A stretch of 64,000 nucleotides of DNA from Ichthyophis bannanicus (lineage: Eukaryota; Chordata; Amphibia; Gymnophiona; Ichthyophiidae), in the NCBI GenBank assembly GCA_033557465.1, contig CM066036.1:583627574-583691573 (forward strand), read 5' to 3'. Below the pieces are notes generated by a model that worked only from the letters and a program-made list of their open reading frames with translations, searched no databases and was not told the origin of the DNA. Shown here in pieces: positions 11,234 through 20,611 of this stretch (position 1 is the stretch's first letter; each line of letters starts with the position of its first letter). Position numbers and translations under genes: made by a program.

Positions 11234-12120
11234 CGGTGCGCCATGATGTGGCCTTTCAGCGGGAGCCTCGCCTGCTCATAAATGAGGGCGATATAGTCCA
11301 CCACCCATGTGGACAGCGTACGCTTGGTCACCGCCTCCCCCAGCCGATTGGGGTCGTAGGAGATGAAAGGCTAAGGAGCTTTGCGGTGACCCTGAGTGCA
11401 TTGGATATAGAAGGACAAAGATCTCTTACAGTCCAAGGTGTGTAGGACCGTTTCTGCCAGACTGGAGTGAGGTCGTGGAAAGAAGGTAGGGAGAACCACT
11501 TCCTGGTTGAGATGGAAGGGCGATACTACCTTTGGCAGGAATTTGAGGTGCGTGCGAAGCACCACTCTGTTCTTGTAGAACCTGGTATAAAGCGCCTCTG
11601 CCACGAGGGCCTGAAGCTCGCTAACTCTGCGAGCGGAGGTAAGCACAACCAGGAAAACCACCTTCCAAGAGAGGTAGCGAAGGTGGCAGGTAGCCAGAGG
11701 TTCGAAAGGTGGGCAAGTGAGCTGTCCTAACACCATGTTGAGGTCCCATTCGGTTGCCGGAGGGCAAACAGGGGGCTTTGATAAGAGCAGGCCCCGAAGA
11801 AAACGGGTCTCAATGGCTGGACCGAGAGGGGTTTATTATCCACCAGATGGTGGTGCGCTGCAAAGACACCAAGGTGCACTCGGACGGAGTTAGACTTGAG
11901 CCCAGACTGAGAGAGGTGGAAAAGGTACTGTAACACCAGAATCACCGGACAGGAGAAACGGTCAGCCCCGTGATCCGCACACCAAACCTAGAACCTGCGC
12001 CATTTGCGAGCGTAAGCCTTCCTAGTAGAGGCCTTGTGAGAAGCCAGCAGAATGTCCTCCACTTCAACCGGAAGGTTGAAAGGAGCCAAAGTCACCCTCT
12101 CAGCAGCCATGCTGTCAGCG
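11234..12120 (-). pseudogene. tyrosine recombinase N-terminal/catalytic part, DIRS copy B
   Basis: Minus-strand pieces cover ERVTLAPFNLPVEVEDILLAS and KASTRKAYARKWRRF (about 11990-12115), the LTSARRVSELQALVAE arginine box (about 11610-11650) and VVSPFHLNQEVVLPTFFPRP. Frames change near 11730 and 11940. The HxxR and tyrosine portion lies on the far side of copy C. The gene is inactive. Confidence 0.8.
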
Positions 12121-12149
12121 ACAGGGACCCCAGATTGAGGTGCAGGAGA

Positions 12150-13930
12150 GAGCCCACCTCCTAAGATAGGAGTCCCGGGGCAGTCCTCAAGGGGATGGGG
12201 GCATCCACCATCAACTGTAGAAGCAGTGGGAACCACGGCTGCCTGGGCCACTGAGGAGCTGTCAGGATGAGCGAGGCCCTGTTGCGGAAGGTCCTGAACA
12301 AGGTCAATGGCATTGGAGGGAAGGCGTACATGAGGCCTCCCGACCATGAGGCTAGGAACGCTTCCACTGCCACCCTGGAGGGGTGGGCCTGCCGGAAACA
12401 GAAGTAGGGCAACTGAACCTGTCCGGACTGGTGAACAGGTCAATCACGGGCTCCCCTCAAGAGCCAGAAGAGCCAACTGGCTACGCCGGGGTCCAGCTGC
12501 CACTCATGCGGCTGGAGAACTCTGCTGAATCTGTCGGCCAGCAGGTTGCCCTGGCCTGGCAGGTACACTGCTCGCAGGAGGATACCCTGTTGGATTGTGT
12601 ATGAGCAGAGAGGTAGAGCTTCCTGACAAAGGGTCCGAGACTGAATGCTCCCTTGTTTGTTCACATAGAACATCGCCACCTGGTTGTCTGGATTAGAACC
12701 GGCTGGTGATGCAGGTGGTGATGGAAGACCCTCAGGGCTACTATATGGCTTGGAGCTCCAGGAGGTTGATCTGCTGGGTGCTCTTGTCTGGTGATCAGTT
12801 GCTTTGGGTGCAGAGATCTCCGCTGTGAGCTCCCCAGCCGAGCAGGGGAGCATCCGTGGTGAGGACCCTTGAGGGGCTTAGGGTCTGAAAAGGCATGCCC
12901 ACCTTGAGATGCTGGGGCGACGGCCACCAGATCAGGGAATCCGCCAACTGACGGGTCACAGAAATTCTGTCTCTGAGGCAACCTGTGGCCTGCCACCACT
13001 GGTCTCAGAGACACCATTGTGCCGCCCTCATGTGGATGCGAGCATCTGGGGTGATGTGGACTGTGGAGGCCATGTGCCCGAGGAGGTGCATGAGAAGCCG
13101 GGCAGGCACCGAGGGACGGTACCATACGTCCTAAGTTAGAGACCTGAGACAATTGGCTTGGTCCCTGGGCAAGAAAGCCTTCGACTGAAGAGTGTCGATC
13201 TTTGCACCAATGAACTCCAGACACTGTGTCAAGAGGAGGTGAGACTTGGGGTAGTTTATGACAAAGACCAAGTGTTTCAGAACCTGGATGGTGCGTGCGG
13301 TGGCCTGCTGCACCTCTGAGGCTGTGCCTCCCTTTATGAGCCCGCCGTCCAGGTAAAAGACGAAAACCCCCTAGAGCCAGAGGAAGGCGTCCACGACTGC
13401 CAGACATTTTTTGAAGACTCTTGGGAGAGAGGCTAGGCCAAAGGGGCGCACCCTGTATTGAAAGTGTTTGCCCTCCCACTACGAACCGCAGGTACTGCCT
13501 GTGGTTGGGGTGGATGAGGATGTGGGTATAAGCATCCTTGAGGTTTAAGGAGCATAGCCAGTCTCCCTGCTGGAGGTATGGCAGCAATGTTCCACGGGAG
13601 AGCAATATGCAGGTCGAGGATGGGCCTTATGCCCCCTGTTCTCTTTGGCACGAGGAAATACCTGGAATAGATCCCCTTGCCCTTGAGGTGGTGGGGCACC
13701 AGTTCCACCGCTTTGTCCTCGAGAAGACCTGCCAACTCCTTCAGAAGAAAGTCCCGGTGGAGGGGAGACCTGAGGAGCTCTCCCTGGAAATAAGGGGGAG
13801 GTGTCTAAGTCAGGTGGAGGAGGTAACCCTCCCTGACTATCCATAGTGCCCAGGAATCGGTGGTGATGGTCACCCACCTCTGGGCATAGAGGGCCATATG
13901 CACCCCTGTGGGCTGCTGATCTCCTTGGGG
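12150..13930 (-). pseudogene. RT / RNase H gene, DIRS copy B (catalytic site lost)
   Basis: RT motifs run in several frames: VPHHLKGKGIYSRYFLVPKRTGGIRPILDL (13650-13735), the NLKDAYTHILIHPNHRQYLRF box (about 13500-13570), and at the active site YLDGG where other copies have YLDDW (about 13340-13360), so one of the two catalytic aspartates is lost. RNase H remnants include DNQVAMFYVNKQG (about 12650) and LADRFSRVLQPHEW (about 12510). From about 13450 to 12780 the frame used by the recombinase ORF of copy D is also open here. Confidence 0.8.
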
Positions 13931-14003
13931 AGAGAGGCTATGCTCAAGGAGTCAAAAGTTCCCCCCAGGTTGGGCCGAAGCCTGGGGTTTTGAAGCCTTC
14001 TGC

Positions 14004-15824
14004 TTACATGTGCCATGCCCATATCCCTTGGCCTGCTGACCCTGTTGGACAGCTGGGGAAACTTGATAAGGTGGGGTAGTTTCTGTAAGCAGCTCCCTTC
14101 CTCATGTAGAAGGGCTTTTTACCCGAGTCCTCCCATCGAGGAGGGGTAGCAGTCTTTTTAGAGAGCCTGGTCCTTATCATGAACTCATCCAGCTCGGCAG
14201 CCTTGTCGGTCATGGGTATGCCAAAGAGGTTCTTTCCTTGGCAGGGGACATCGACCAATTTGTTCTGAAACCACTGCTTGAGGTTGGACGACTGTAGCCA
14301 AGCTTGGCGGTGTGCACCGATGCCAGCTGCCGCTACTCGAATCGCCGACTCGAACCCTTCATAAGCTGCCTGAGACATGAATTTGGAGCATTCACGGACT
14401 GCTTTGGCCACGTTCTTGAACCGCTGCAAAGGTTCCTTGGAGAGACCAGCCGAGTACCCGGCGAGTTCCTTTGCCAGGTTTCTCAGGTACATGCCCGTGT
14501 AGGCCTGGATACGGCCAATGAGCATTGAACCCTGATAGCACTTTCTGCCGACGGCATCCAGGGTGCGGCCTTCCTGCCGGGGGGGCACCGAGGACTGCAT
14601 CTTCTGACTTTTCAACCGACGCATGGCCAACTCCACCATCATGGAGTTATGCGGCAGTTGTGACTTCTGGAAGCCCCGGCTCCGGCAGACTCGATACATC
14701 GAGTTGAGCCGTTTGCTCACCACTGGCACCAAAGCCTGTGTCTCCCACATTCGGAGCATCAGCCATTCCAGCATGGGAGGAATGGGCACCGTGAGCGATT
14801 CCCGCAGAGGGGCCTCGTACTGGAAGATTTCCAATTCATCCGCCTGAGGATCCTCCTCCATCTCCGTCGGGAATGCCAGGACCGTGGACATGTCCTTGAC
14901 GAAATCAAGGAAGCCCATATCCTCGGGTGGAAACCTCCGTCGAGGCTCCGAGACGGAAGGGTCAGATTGGAGGTTGCGGTGGTGAAGGGTATCGGGGGAG
15001 TCCTCATCCTCCGTCTTCCACTCAGAGTAGTCCGTCGAGGACTCGTAGGAGGGCTGCTCTGCGAGCTTCGGGGCTCCCGATGCCCGGCAGACTCGCCGGG
15101 ATGACTGCGGTCCTGTCAAGCGGGACTCAGAACTTGAACTCGGCCGAGGATCGGCTCAGCCTCTGGGGATGTCTTGGACGTTGAGGGCCCGTGGTTGGGG
15201 AGGATGAACTGGTCGTGCCGGACAATAGCGCCTGTTGTTGGTCCATGAAGGCAGACAATCTGCGCTCCAGGGCCACCATTCTGGACTCCAGGCCAAAAGG
15301 CTCCACAGCCTTCGGTGCGGGCTCCAAGGGACTTGGGCCTGACACTGGCTCCCCCGAAGGGGAATCCTCAACGAGGATAGTGTCTAGGGACCAATGCAGT
15401 CCGCGGTCGGATCCTTTGCAGGCTGCTCCTTCTCAGACGCCTCGGACTGCGGGACCGGGGAGCCCCCGGCCGGTCGGAACCATCCAAGAACGCCACCTTC
15501 GAGGGTTTCTTCTTCTTTCTGGGTTCCCTCGAGGGAGACCCCCTTTCTAAGGACCCACAACGAGGCTCAGGTTCGGAGGGTTCCGCCCGAGATGTTGGGG
15601 CCTCAGACGAGGCCCTGGCCTTCGGAGGCACTGGGGACTCGGGGGGAAAACCTATAGTGCTGCTGCTGGCGGCTCTTGAGGGCCTTACTGAACATCCACT
15701 TGCAGAGACCGCAGGCTGCCGGGTAGTGATCTGGCCCCAGGCAGTGGAGGCAGCAGTTGTGTGTTTCGATCAAAGACATAATTCTGGAGCACCGATCACA
15801 CTTCTTAAAGTCACTGGTAGCCAT
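14004..15824 (-). pseudogene. gag-like gene, DIRS copy B
   Basis: Start ATG at 15824 (MATSDFKKC) with CxxC-x12-CxxC-LGPDH-x4-CxxC. The frame shifts near 15620 and again near 15370. The last two thirds are intact: a 371-codon frame (14004-15119) with SEPRRRFPPEDMGFLDFVKDM, SKRLNSMYRVCRSRGFQKSQL, a KCYQGSMLIGRIQAYTGMYL segment and a Lys-rich C-terminus. It overlaps the start of the RT region, as in copy D. It is probably the capsid-like protein of the element. Confidence 0.8.
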
Positions 15825-16059
15825 GGGGGAAGAAAGTACCCCTGCGAGGTCGAAGACTCTCCGGGCTGCCAGTGGAAGAAAAAAGACGCAAAGATGCCGG
15901 GAAAAGAATAGAAAAGCTACAAAATTGGACCGAAATCGACGCCGAGGCAACGAAGTCGGCAGGCGTGAAGAGTACCAGTGCGATCCCGGAGGTGAGTATG
16001 AAACTCGGAGAGAAAAAAAATCAACTTTTTGCGGGGACAAGCCAGACAAACGTCTGAAG

Positions 16060-16241
16060 GATTCTGCGGAAAAAAGGAGACTGAGCAAGAAGGCACCCTT
16101 GGGTGGGAAAGGGACCACGTATGCATGGTGGCATCTCCCAGAAGTTTTCTTTGAAAGCTGGGAGGGTGCTTCCGCGAGGGCTCCATTGGTGGCGATGTCA
16201 CCCATATGTGAGGACTGACTACATGCTTGTTCCCGGAGAAC
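16060..16241 (-). repeat. 5' (right) ITR of DIRS copy B
   Basis: Complementary to 4665-4830. Shared blocks include GGCACCCTTGGGTGGGAAGGG-like sequence, the CATGGTGGCATCTCCCA block, TTTCTTTGAAAGCTGGG and the terminal GTCACCCATATGTGAGGACTG. Confidence 0.85.
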
Positions 16242-16737
16242 ACTGCTATCGCTATATATGACAAGTGGAATTGAGCATATCCCAGTCTAGATGTCTCAAT
16301 TCCTATTGTAATAGCCTATGTAATCTGGGCCTTCATGGGCCTGCTAAGCCACATTAGCTGTTTAATGCAAGTTTTAATGCACATTAACAACATGGTGCCA
16401 CATTAACTGTTAGCACAATCTAACTGCCATGTGTAAACACCTATACAAAATTTGTATCGAGGGCATGGAATAGGAGGGTACTGTGCCTTACTGTTAACAT
16501 GCACCTCCAGAATAGTAGCTAACTGCATTCTGTTAGTAGCTGTGCCGTTTACACTTGGTTAGAGACCTTTTTCCTATATTATCAGCATAGCTGCTTTCCC
16601 CTAATGCCAGAAACAGCCCGAACAATTACTGCAGAAATCCTGTAGCTGATATAAAACAACTTTCTATTAGCCTCCTACGATAGCACAAATTAGAAAGAGG
16701 CCAATGATTACTCAGTACTAGTGTATCCAAGGTACAG
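16242..16737. other. spacer between DIRS copies B and D
   Basis: About 500 bp of AT-leaning sequence with loosely repeated AATGCACATTAAC-like words. I see no gene, RNA or recognised repeat. Confidence 0.4.
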
Positions 16738-17112
16738 CGTAGTTACTCACCTGTAACAGGTGTTCTCCAGGAGCAGCAGGAATCAGTCCTCACATATGGG
16801 TGACGTCGGCGCCGACGGAGCCCTCGCGGAGCAATTTTCCCCAGCTTTCAAAGAAAGCCTTTGGGAATTGCAGCGCGCATGCGGGGTCGCCTTCCCGCCC
16901 AAGGGTGCCATCTTAGCCAGTCTGATGACATAGCTAAAAGACAGCATAAAAATATGCAAAAAAACTTAAGCAGATGATTGCAACTCCATGGGGAGGAGGG
17001 AGGGTTGTGAGGACTGATTCCTGCTGCTCCTGGAGAACACCTGTTACAGGTGAGTAACTACGCTTTCTCCAGGACCAAGCAGGAAGTCAGTCCTCACATA
17101 TGGGACTCCCAA
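16738..17112 (-). repeat. left ITR and ICR of DIRS copy D
   Basis: GTAGTTACTCACCTGTAACAGG (16739) is perfectly complementary to CCTGTTACAGGTGAGTAACTAC (about 17040-17061). The ICR then reads CGCTTTCTCCAGGACCAAGC-AGGAAGTCAGTCCTCACATATGGG, complementary to the right end at 22440-22481. The region can fold into a hairpin with a stem starting at the very end of the element. Confidence 0.9.
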
Positions 17113-17240
17113 GCTTAAGGCTACCGGAGACCCTAAGCACAAAAATGAGCTCCCTCTAGCTCAGCGGCACAGAAGGAAGGAATCTTCACTGAATTATCAC
17201 CCACCGGTAGCCCCCATCCGGGATGGAGGGGAGGAGTTGC

Positions 17241-20114
17241 TCAAACCTTGAAGAGATTTCGGAGGACTGCCTGTCCGAAAGCACTGTCCCTACGGGACTC
17301 CCTCTCGAGACAGTAATGGACTGCAAAAGTCTGGCTCGAAGACCAAGTAGCGGCCCGGCAGATGTCTGCCAGCGGAACAGAGCGGAGGTAAGCCACTGAC
17401 GTAGCCTTCGCCCGAACACAATGAGCCGTGACTCGTCTTTCTAAGGAGAGTCCGGCTGCCCCATAAGCCCAAGCGATACAGTCAGCAACCCAGATGGACA
17501 GAGTATGCTTGGAGACCGGGAGCCCCAATTTATTGGGGTCAAAAGACACAAAAAGCTGAGCAGCTTTACGGTGCTCCCGCGTACGGTCAAGGTAGAAGTT
17601 CAATGCCCTTCTACAGTCCAGGGTATGCAGGACTCGTTCAGCTCGGCTGGAGTGAGGCCTGGGAAAGAAGGTTGGAAGTACCACCTCCTGATTGATGTGA
17701 AAAGGGGAGACAACTTTTGGAAGAAATTTTGGGTGAGTCCGTAGGACTACCCTATTTTTGTAGAACCGAGTGAAGGGAGGATCAGACACGAGGGCCTGCA
17801 ATTCACTTACGCGTCTAGCGGAAGTGAGGGCTATCAGGAATAAGGTTTTCCACGAAAGAAAACGCAGAGAACAGGTAGCCATCGGTTCAAAAGGCGGACA
17901 GGTGATCCACTGTAAAACCACATTCAGATCCCAGTCAGGTGCTGGCGGGCGCAGAGGTGGTTTAAGTAGAAGGAGACCTCGGAGAAACCGTGCTACGAGA
18001 GGGTCGCTGGAAAGAGGTCTGCCGTCCACCGGCACATGGTGTGCTGAAAGAGCACTGAGGTGGACTTTGACGGAGTTGGACTTAAGTCCCAGATTAGAGA
18101 GGTAGAGCAGGTACTGCAAGATCACCGACACCGAGCAGGAGAAGGGATCCTGAGACTGCTGTACACACCAAACGGAAAAGCGACGCCATTTAAGGGCGTA
18201 GCATTTGCGGGTAGAAGGTCGCCGAGAAGCTAGGACGACCTCTTCCACCTCTGCCGGCAGGAGAAGGGGAGCGAGGACTACCCTTTCAGCCGCCAGGCCA
18301 TTAGGTTGAGAGATCTGAGGTTGGGGTGTAGCAGAGACCCCTGATCCTGTGTTAGGAGATCCGGTTGAAACCCCAGAGGGAACGGATCCTCTACCGCTAA
18401 TTGCAACAGGAGTGGGAACCACGGCTGTCTGGGCCAGCGTGGAGCCACCAGGATCATGGAAGCTTTGTCCCGGAGAACCTTGAATAGAGTTCGAGAGACT
18501 AGCGGGATGGGAGGAAAAGCATAGAGAAGGCTTTCCGACCATGAGAGTAGAAAAGCATCTGCCGCTACCCGAAGGGGATGTGGCTGACGAGAGCAGAAGC
18601 GAGGAAGTTGCCGGTTGAGAGGACTGGCAAAGAGATCCATCGTGGGGAGGCCCCACTTCAGAAAGAGTTTCTGAACTACCAAGGGATCCAGACGCCACTC
18701 GTGCGGCTGGAGTATCCTGCTGAGTTTGTCCGCCAGGCAATTTTCTTGGCCTGGGAGATAAACTGCCTTGAGAAGAATGCCGTGACTGATGGCCCAAGAG
18801 CAGAGCTTCTGAGCTTCTCGGCAGAGAAGGAAGGAGCCCGTGCCCCCCTGCTTGTTCACGTAGAACATGGCAACTTGATTGTCCGTCTGGACAAGGACGG
18901 ACTGGTGAGAAGTCAGGTGGGAGAAAGCCTTGAGCGCCAGACGGATTGCTCTGAGCTCCAGGAAGTTGATCTGTTGAGCAGACTCCCACGCGGTCCAGAG
19001 ACCTTGAGTACATGCCCCCTGGCAATGTGCTCCCCAACCCAGGAGGGAAGCATCGGTCGTCAGCACTTGAGCCGGCTGAGGCGACTGAAACGGCATTCCG
19101 AGCACCAGGTTCGGCCGATGAAGCCACCACTGTAGGGAAGAGGCGAGCGGCCCGGAGATGCGCACTAAGTCGGCTAGTCCGCCGGTGGCCTGTTGCCACT
19201 GCTTGCGAAGGCACCATTGAGCAGGCCGCATATTCAGGCGAGCATTGGGGGTCACGTGGACGGTGGAAGCCATATGGCCGAGTAGTCTCAGGAAGCGCCT
19301 GGCGGAGACCAGGGACTGGCTGCGAAAACGGCCGGCTAGGTCCATGAAATGTTGAGCCCTGTCGAGAGGCAGGAAAGCTCGAGCCTGAGGAGTGTGCAGT
19401 CTGGCGCCGATGAACTCGAGATCCTGTGAGGGGAGCAAAGTGGACTTTGCGAAGTTTATGACAAAGCCCAAGTACTGCAGGAGAGTCACCGTGCGGTGTG
19501 TGGCATTGGTGACTGCCGGAGAGGACGACGCTCTGATGAGCCAGTCGTCGAGGTACGGAAAGACATAGAGGCCGTGAAGCCTGAGATAGGCCGCCACCAC
19601 CGCGAGACATTTTGTGAAGACTCGCGGTGCGGAGGATAGGCCAAAGGGCAGTACTCTGTACTGGTAGTGATTTCCTGCCACCACAAACCTTAGGTATTGG
19701 CGGTGGCTTGGGTGGATGAGGATGTGCGTGTAGGCATCCTTTAGATCTAAGGAGCATAGCCAATCTCCCTGCTGGAGGTAGGGCAGAAGGATTGCAAGGG
19801 TAAGCATCTTGAACTTTTCCCGCACGAGGAACTTGTTGAGGTTGCGCAAGTCCAGGATGGGTCTGAGGCCTCCTGTCCTTTTTGGTATCAGAAAATACCT
19901 GGAATAAAAGCCTTGACCTCTCAGGTGGTGGGGCACCGGTTCCACAGCCTGTTCCTGAAGAAGACTTGCTAACTCCCGAAGGAGTAAGTCCCTGTGCAGA
20001 GGGAGTCGAGGAGGTTCTCCCGGAAAATAAGAGGGAGGGACCTGATGGAAGTGGAGAAGATATCCTTCTCGCACGACTTGAAGCACCCAGGCATCTGAAG
20101 TGATGTTGGACCAC
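17241..20114 (-). CDS. tyrosine recombinase ORF of DIRS copy D, with long overprinted N-terminus
   Basis: An open frame of 957 codons. The C-terminal third is the YR domain: an N-terminal SAM-like segment starting PAEVEEVVLASRRPSTRKCYALKWRRF, an arginine box TSARRVSELQAL (catalytic Arg about residue 768), the HxxR box H898-C-V-R901, and the nucleophile Tyr934 in VHYCLE. The R-H-R-Y set is complete. In DIRS elements this enzyme integrates a circular cDNA without leaving a target duplication. Roughly the first 600 residues are Ser/Pro/Gly-rich with no domain I recognise and overlap the RT/RNase H gene in another frame for 1.84 kb. Whether they are translated is unknown; the real start may be downstream or reached by frameshifting or re-initiation. 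The same frame is open over RT in the divergent copy H. Confidence 0.85.
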   Translation of the reverse strand: MVQHHFRCLGASSRARRISSPLPSGPSLLFSGRTSSTPSAQGLTPSGVSKSSSGTGCGTGAPPPERSRLLFQVFSDTKKDRRPQTHPGLAQPQQVPRAGKVQDAYPCNPSALPPAGRLAMLLRSKGCLHAHPHPPKPPPIPKVCGGRKSLPVQSTALWPILRTASLHKMSRGGGGLSQASRPLCLSVPRRLAHQSVVLSGSHQCHTPHGDSPAVLGLCHKLRKVHFAPLTGSRVHRRQTAHSSGSSFPASRQGSTFHGPSRPFSQPVPGLRQALPETTRPYGFHRPRDPQCSPEYAACSMVPSQAVATGHRRTSRLSAHLRAARLFPTVVASSAEPGARNAVSVASAGSSADDRCFPPGLGSTLPGGMYSRSLDRVGVCSTDQLPGAQSNPSGAQGFLPPDFSPVRPCPDGQSSCHVLREQAGGHGLLPSLPRSSEALLLGHQSRHSSQGSLSPRPRKLPGGQTQQDTPAARVASGSLGSSETLSEVGPPHDGSLCQSSQPATSSLLLSSATSPSGSGRCFSTLMVGKPSLCFSSHPASLSNSIQGSPGQSFHDPGGSTLAQTAVVPTPVAISGRGSVPSGVSTGSPNTGSGVSATPQPQISQPNGLAAERVVLAPLLLPAEVEEVVLASRRPSTRKCYALKWRRFSVWCVQQSQDPFSCSVSVILQYLLYLSNLGLKSNSVKVHLSALSAHHVPVDGRPLSSDPLVARFLRGLLLLKPPLRPPAPDWDLNVVLQWITCPPFEPMATCSLRFLSWKTLFLIALTSARRVSELQALVSDPPFTRFYKNRVVLRTHPKFLPKVVSPFHINQEVVLPTFFPRPHSSRAERVLHTLDCRRALNFYLDRTREHRKAAQLFVSFDPNKLGLPVSKHTLSIWVADCIAWAYGAAGLSLERRVTAHCVRAKATSVAYLRSVPLADICRAATWSSSQTFAVHYCLERESRRDSAFGQAVLRNLFKV

Positions 20115-20611
20115 CTGTGGGCGAAGTGAACCAGCCGGCCTCCGGTGCTGGGAGGAACCAGCTGAGGGGGAGAGGCTATGCTGAGGAAGTCAAAAACCCC
20201 CACCCTGCTGAGCAGGGGCTGGTGGTGCAGGCTTGGGGGCTTGCTGCCTACGGGACCCGTTACCCCGTCCCTTGGCCTGCTGACCCTGTTGGGGAGCTGC
20301 GGGGGCCTGATATTGAGGGTAGTGTTTATAGGCAGCCGCCTTCCTCGGGTAAAAGGACTTCTTTCCCGAGCCCTTCTTTTTCTGGGAAGGGGCGGAGGTC
20401 TTCCTAGAAAGCCTGGTCCTGGTGAGAGTCTCCGTCTCGATTTGTGCAGCCTTTTCAGCCATGGGCTTGCCAAAGAGGTTCTCACCTCTGCAGGGGAAAT
20501 CGACCAACTTGTCCTGCACCCAAGGTTCAAGGTCAGACGACTGAAGCCAAGCCTGTCGGCGGGCACCGATGCCAGCTGCGGCCACACGAGCCGATGCTTC
20601 AAAGCCATCAT
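18278..20611 (-). CDS. reverse transcriptase / RNase H / methyltransferase-like ORF of DIRS copy D
   Basis: An open frame of 777 codons. RT motifs are LDLKDAYTHI (aspartate at about 289/292) and YLDDW (residues 353-357, both aspartates present). RNase H follows with Asp520 (TTDAS), Glu552 (ELRAI), Asp577 (QTDNQ) and ENCLADKLSR. The C-terminus has MDLFASPLN (Asp659), FPPI (699-702) and VAPRWPRQPWFPLL, the pattern of the Dam-like methyltransferase domain reported in DIRS elements, but with FPPI where active enzymes have N/D-PP-Y/F/W. The first about 140 codons overlap the end of gag and are not RT-like, so the functional protein probably begins further in, near WSNITSDAWVLQVV. No protease or DDE integrase is present, which fits DIRS and argues against an endogenous retrovirus. 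Confidence 0.92.
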   Translation of the reverse strand: MMALKHRLVWPQLASVPADRLGFSRLTLNLGCRTSWSISPAEVRTSLASPWLKRLHKSRRRLSPGPGFLGRPPPLPRKRRARERSPFTRGRRLPINTTLNIRPPQLPNRVSRPRDGVTGPVGSKPPSLHHQPLLSRVGVFDFLSIASPPQLVPPSTGGRLVHFAHRWSNITSDAWVLQVVREGYLLHFHQVPPSYFPGEPPRLPLHRDLLLRELASLLQEQAVEPVPHHLRGQGFYSRYFLIPKRTGGLRPILDLRNLNKFLVREKFKMLTLAILLPYLQQGDWLCSLDLKDAYTHILIHPSHRQYLRFVVAGNHYQYRVLPFGLSSAPRVFTKCLAVVAAYLRLHGLYVFPYLDDWLIRASSSPAVTNATHRTVTLLQYLGFVINFAKSTLLPSQDLEFIGARLHTPQARAFLPLDRAQHFMDLAGRFRSQSLVSARRFLRLLGHMASTVHVTPNARLNMRPAQWCLRKQWQQATGGLADLVRISGPLASSLQWWLHRPNLVLGMPFQSPQPAQVLTTDASLLGWGAHCQGACTQGLWTAWESAQQINFLELRAIRLALKAFSHLTSHQSVLVQTDNQVAMFYVNKQGGTGSFLLCREAQKLCSWAISHGILLKAVYLPGQENCLADKLSRILQPHEWRLDPLVVQKLFLKWGLPTMDLFASPLNRQLPRFCSRQPHPLRVAADAFLLSWSESLLYAFPPIPLVSRTLFKVLRDKASMILVAPRWPRQPWFPLLLQLAVEDPFPLGFQPDLLTQDQGSLLHPNLRSLNLMAWRLKG

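Larger units (their letters stand above)
11234..16241 (-). mobile_element. DIRS retrotransposon copy B, main segment (right of nested copy C)
   Basis: Continuation of copy B from the recombinase through RT/RNase H and gag to its right ITR. The junction at 11234 restores B's recombinase reading (G-H-I-M-A-H-R-F-R-A-M) when joined to 5340. The right end at about 16241 matches the ICR at 4930-4985. Confidence 0.9.
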
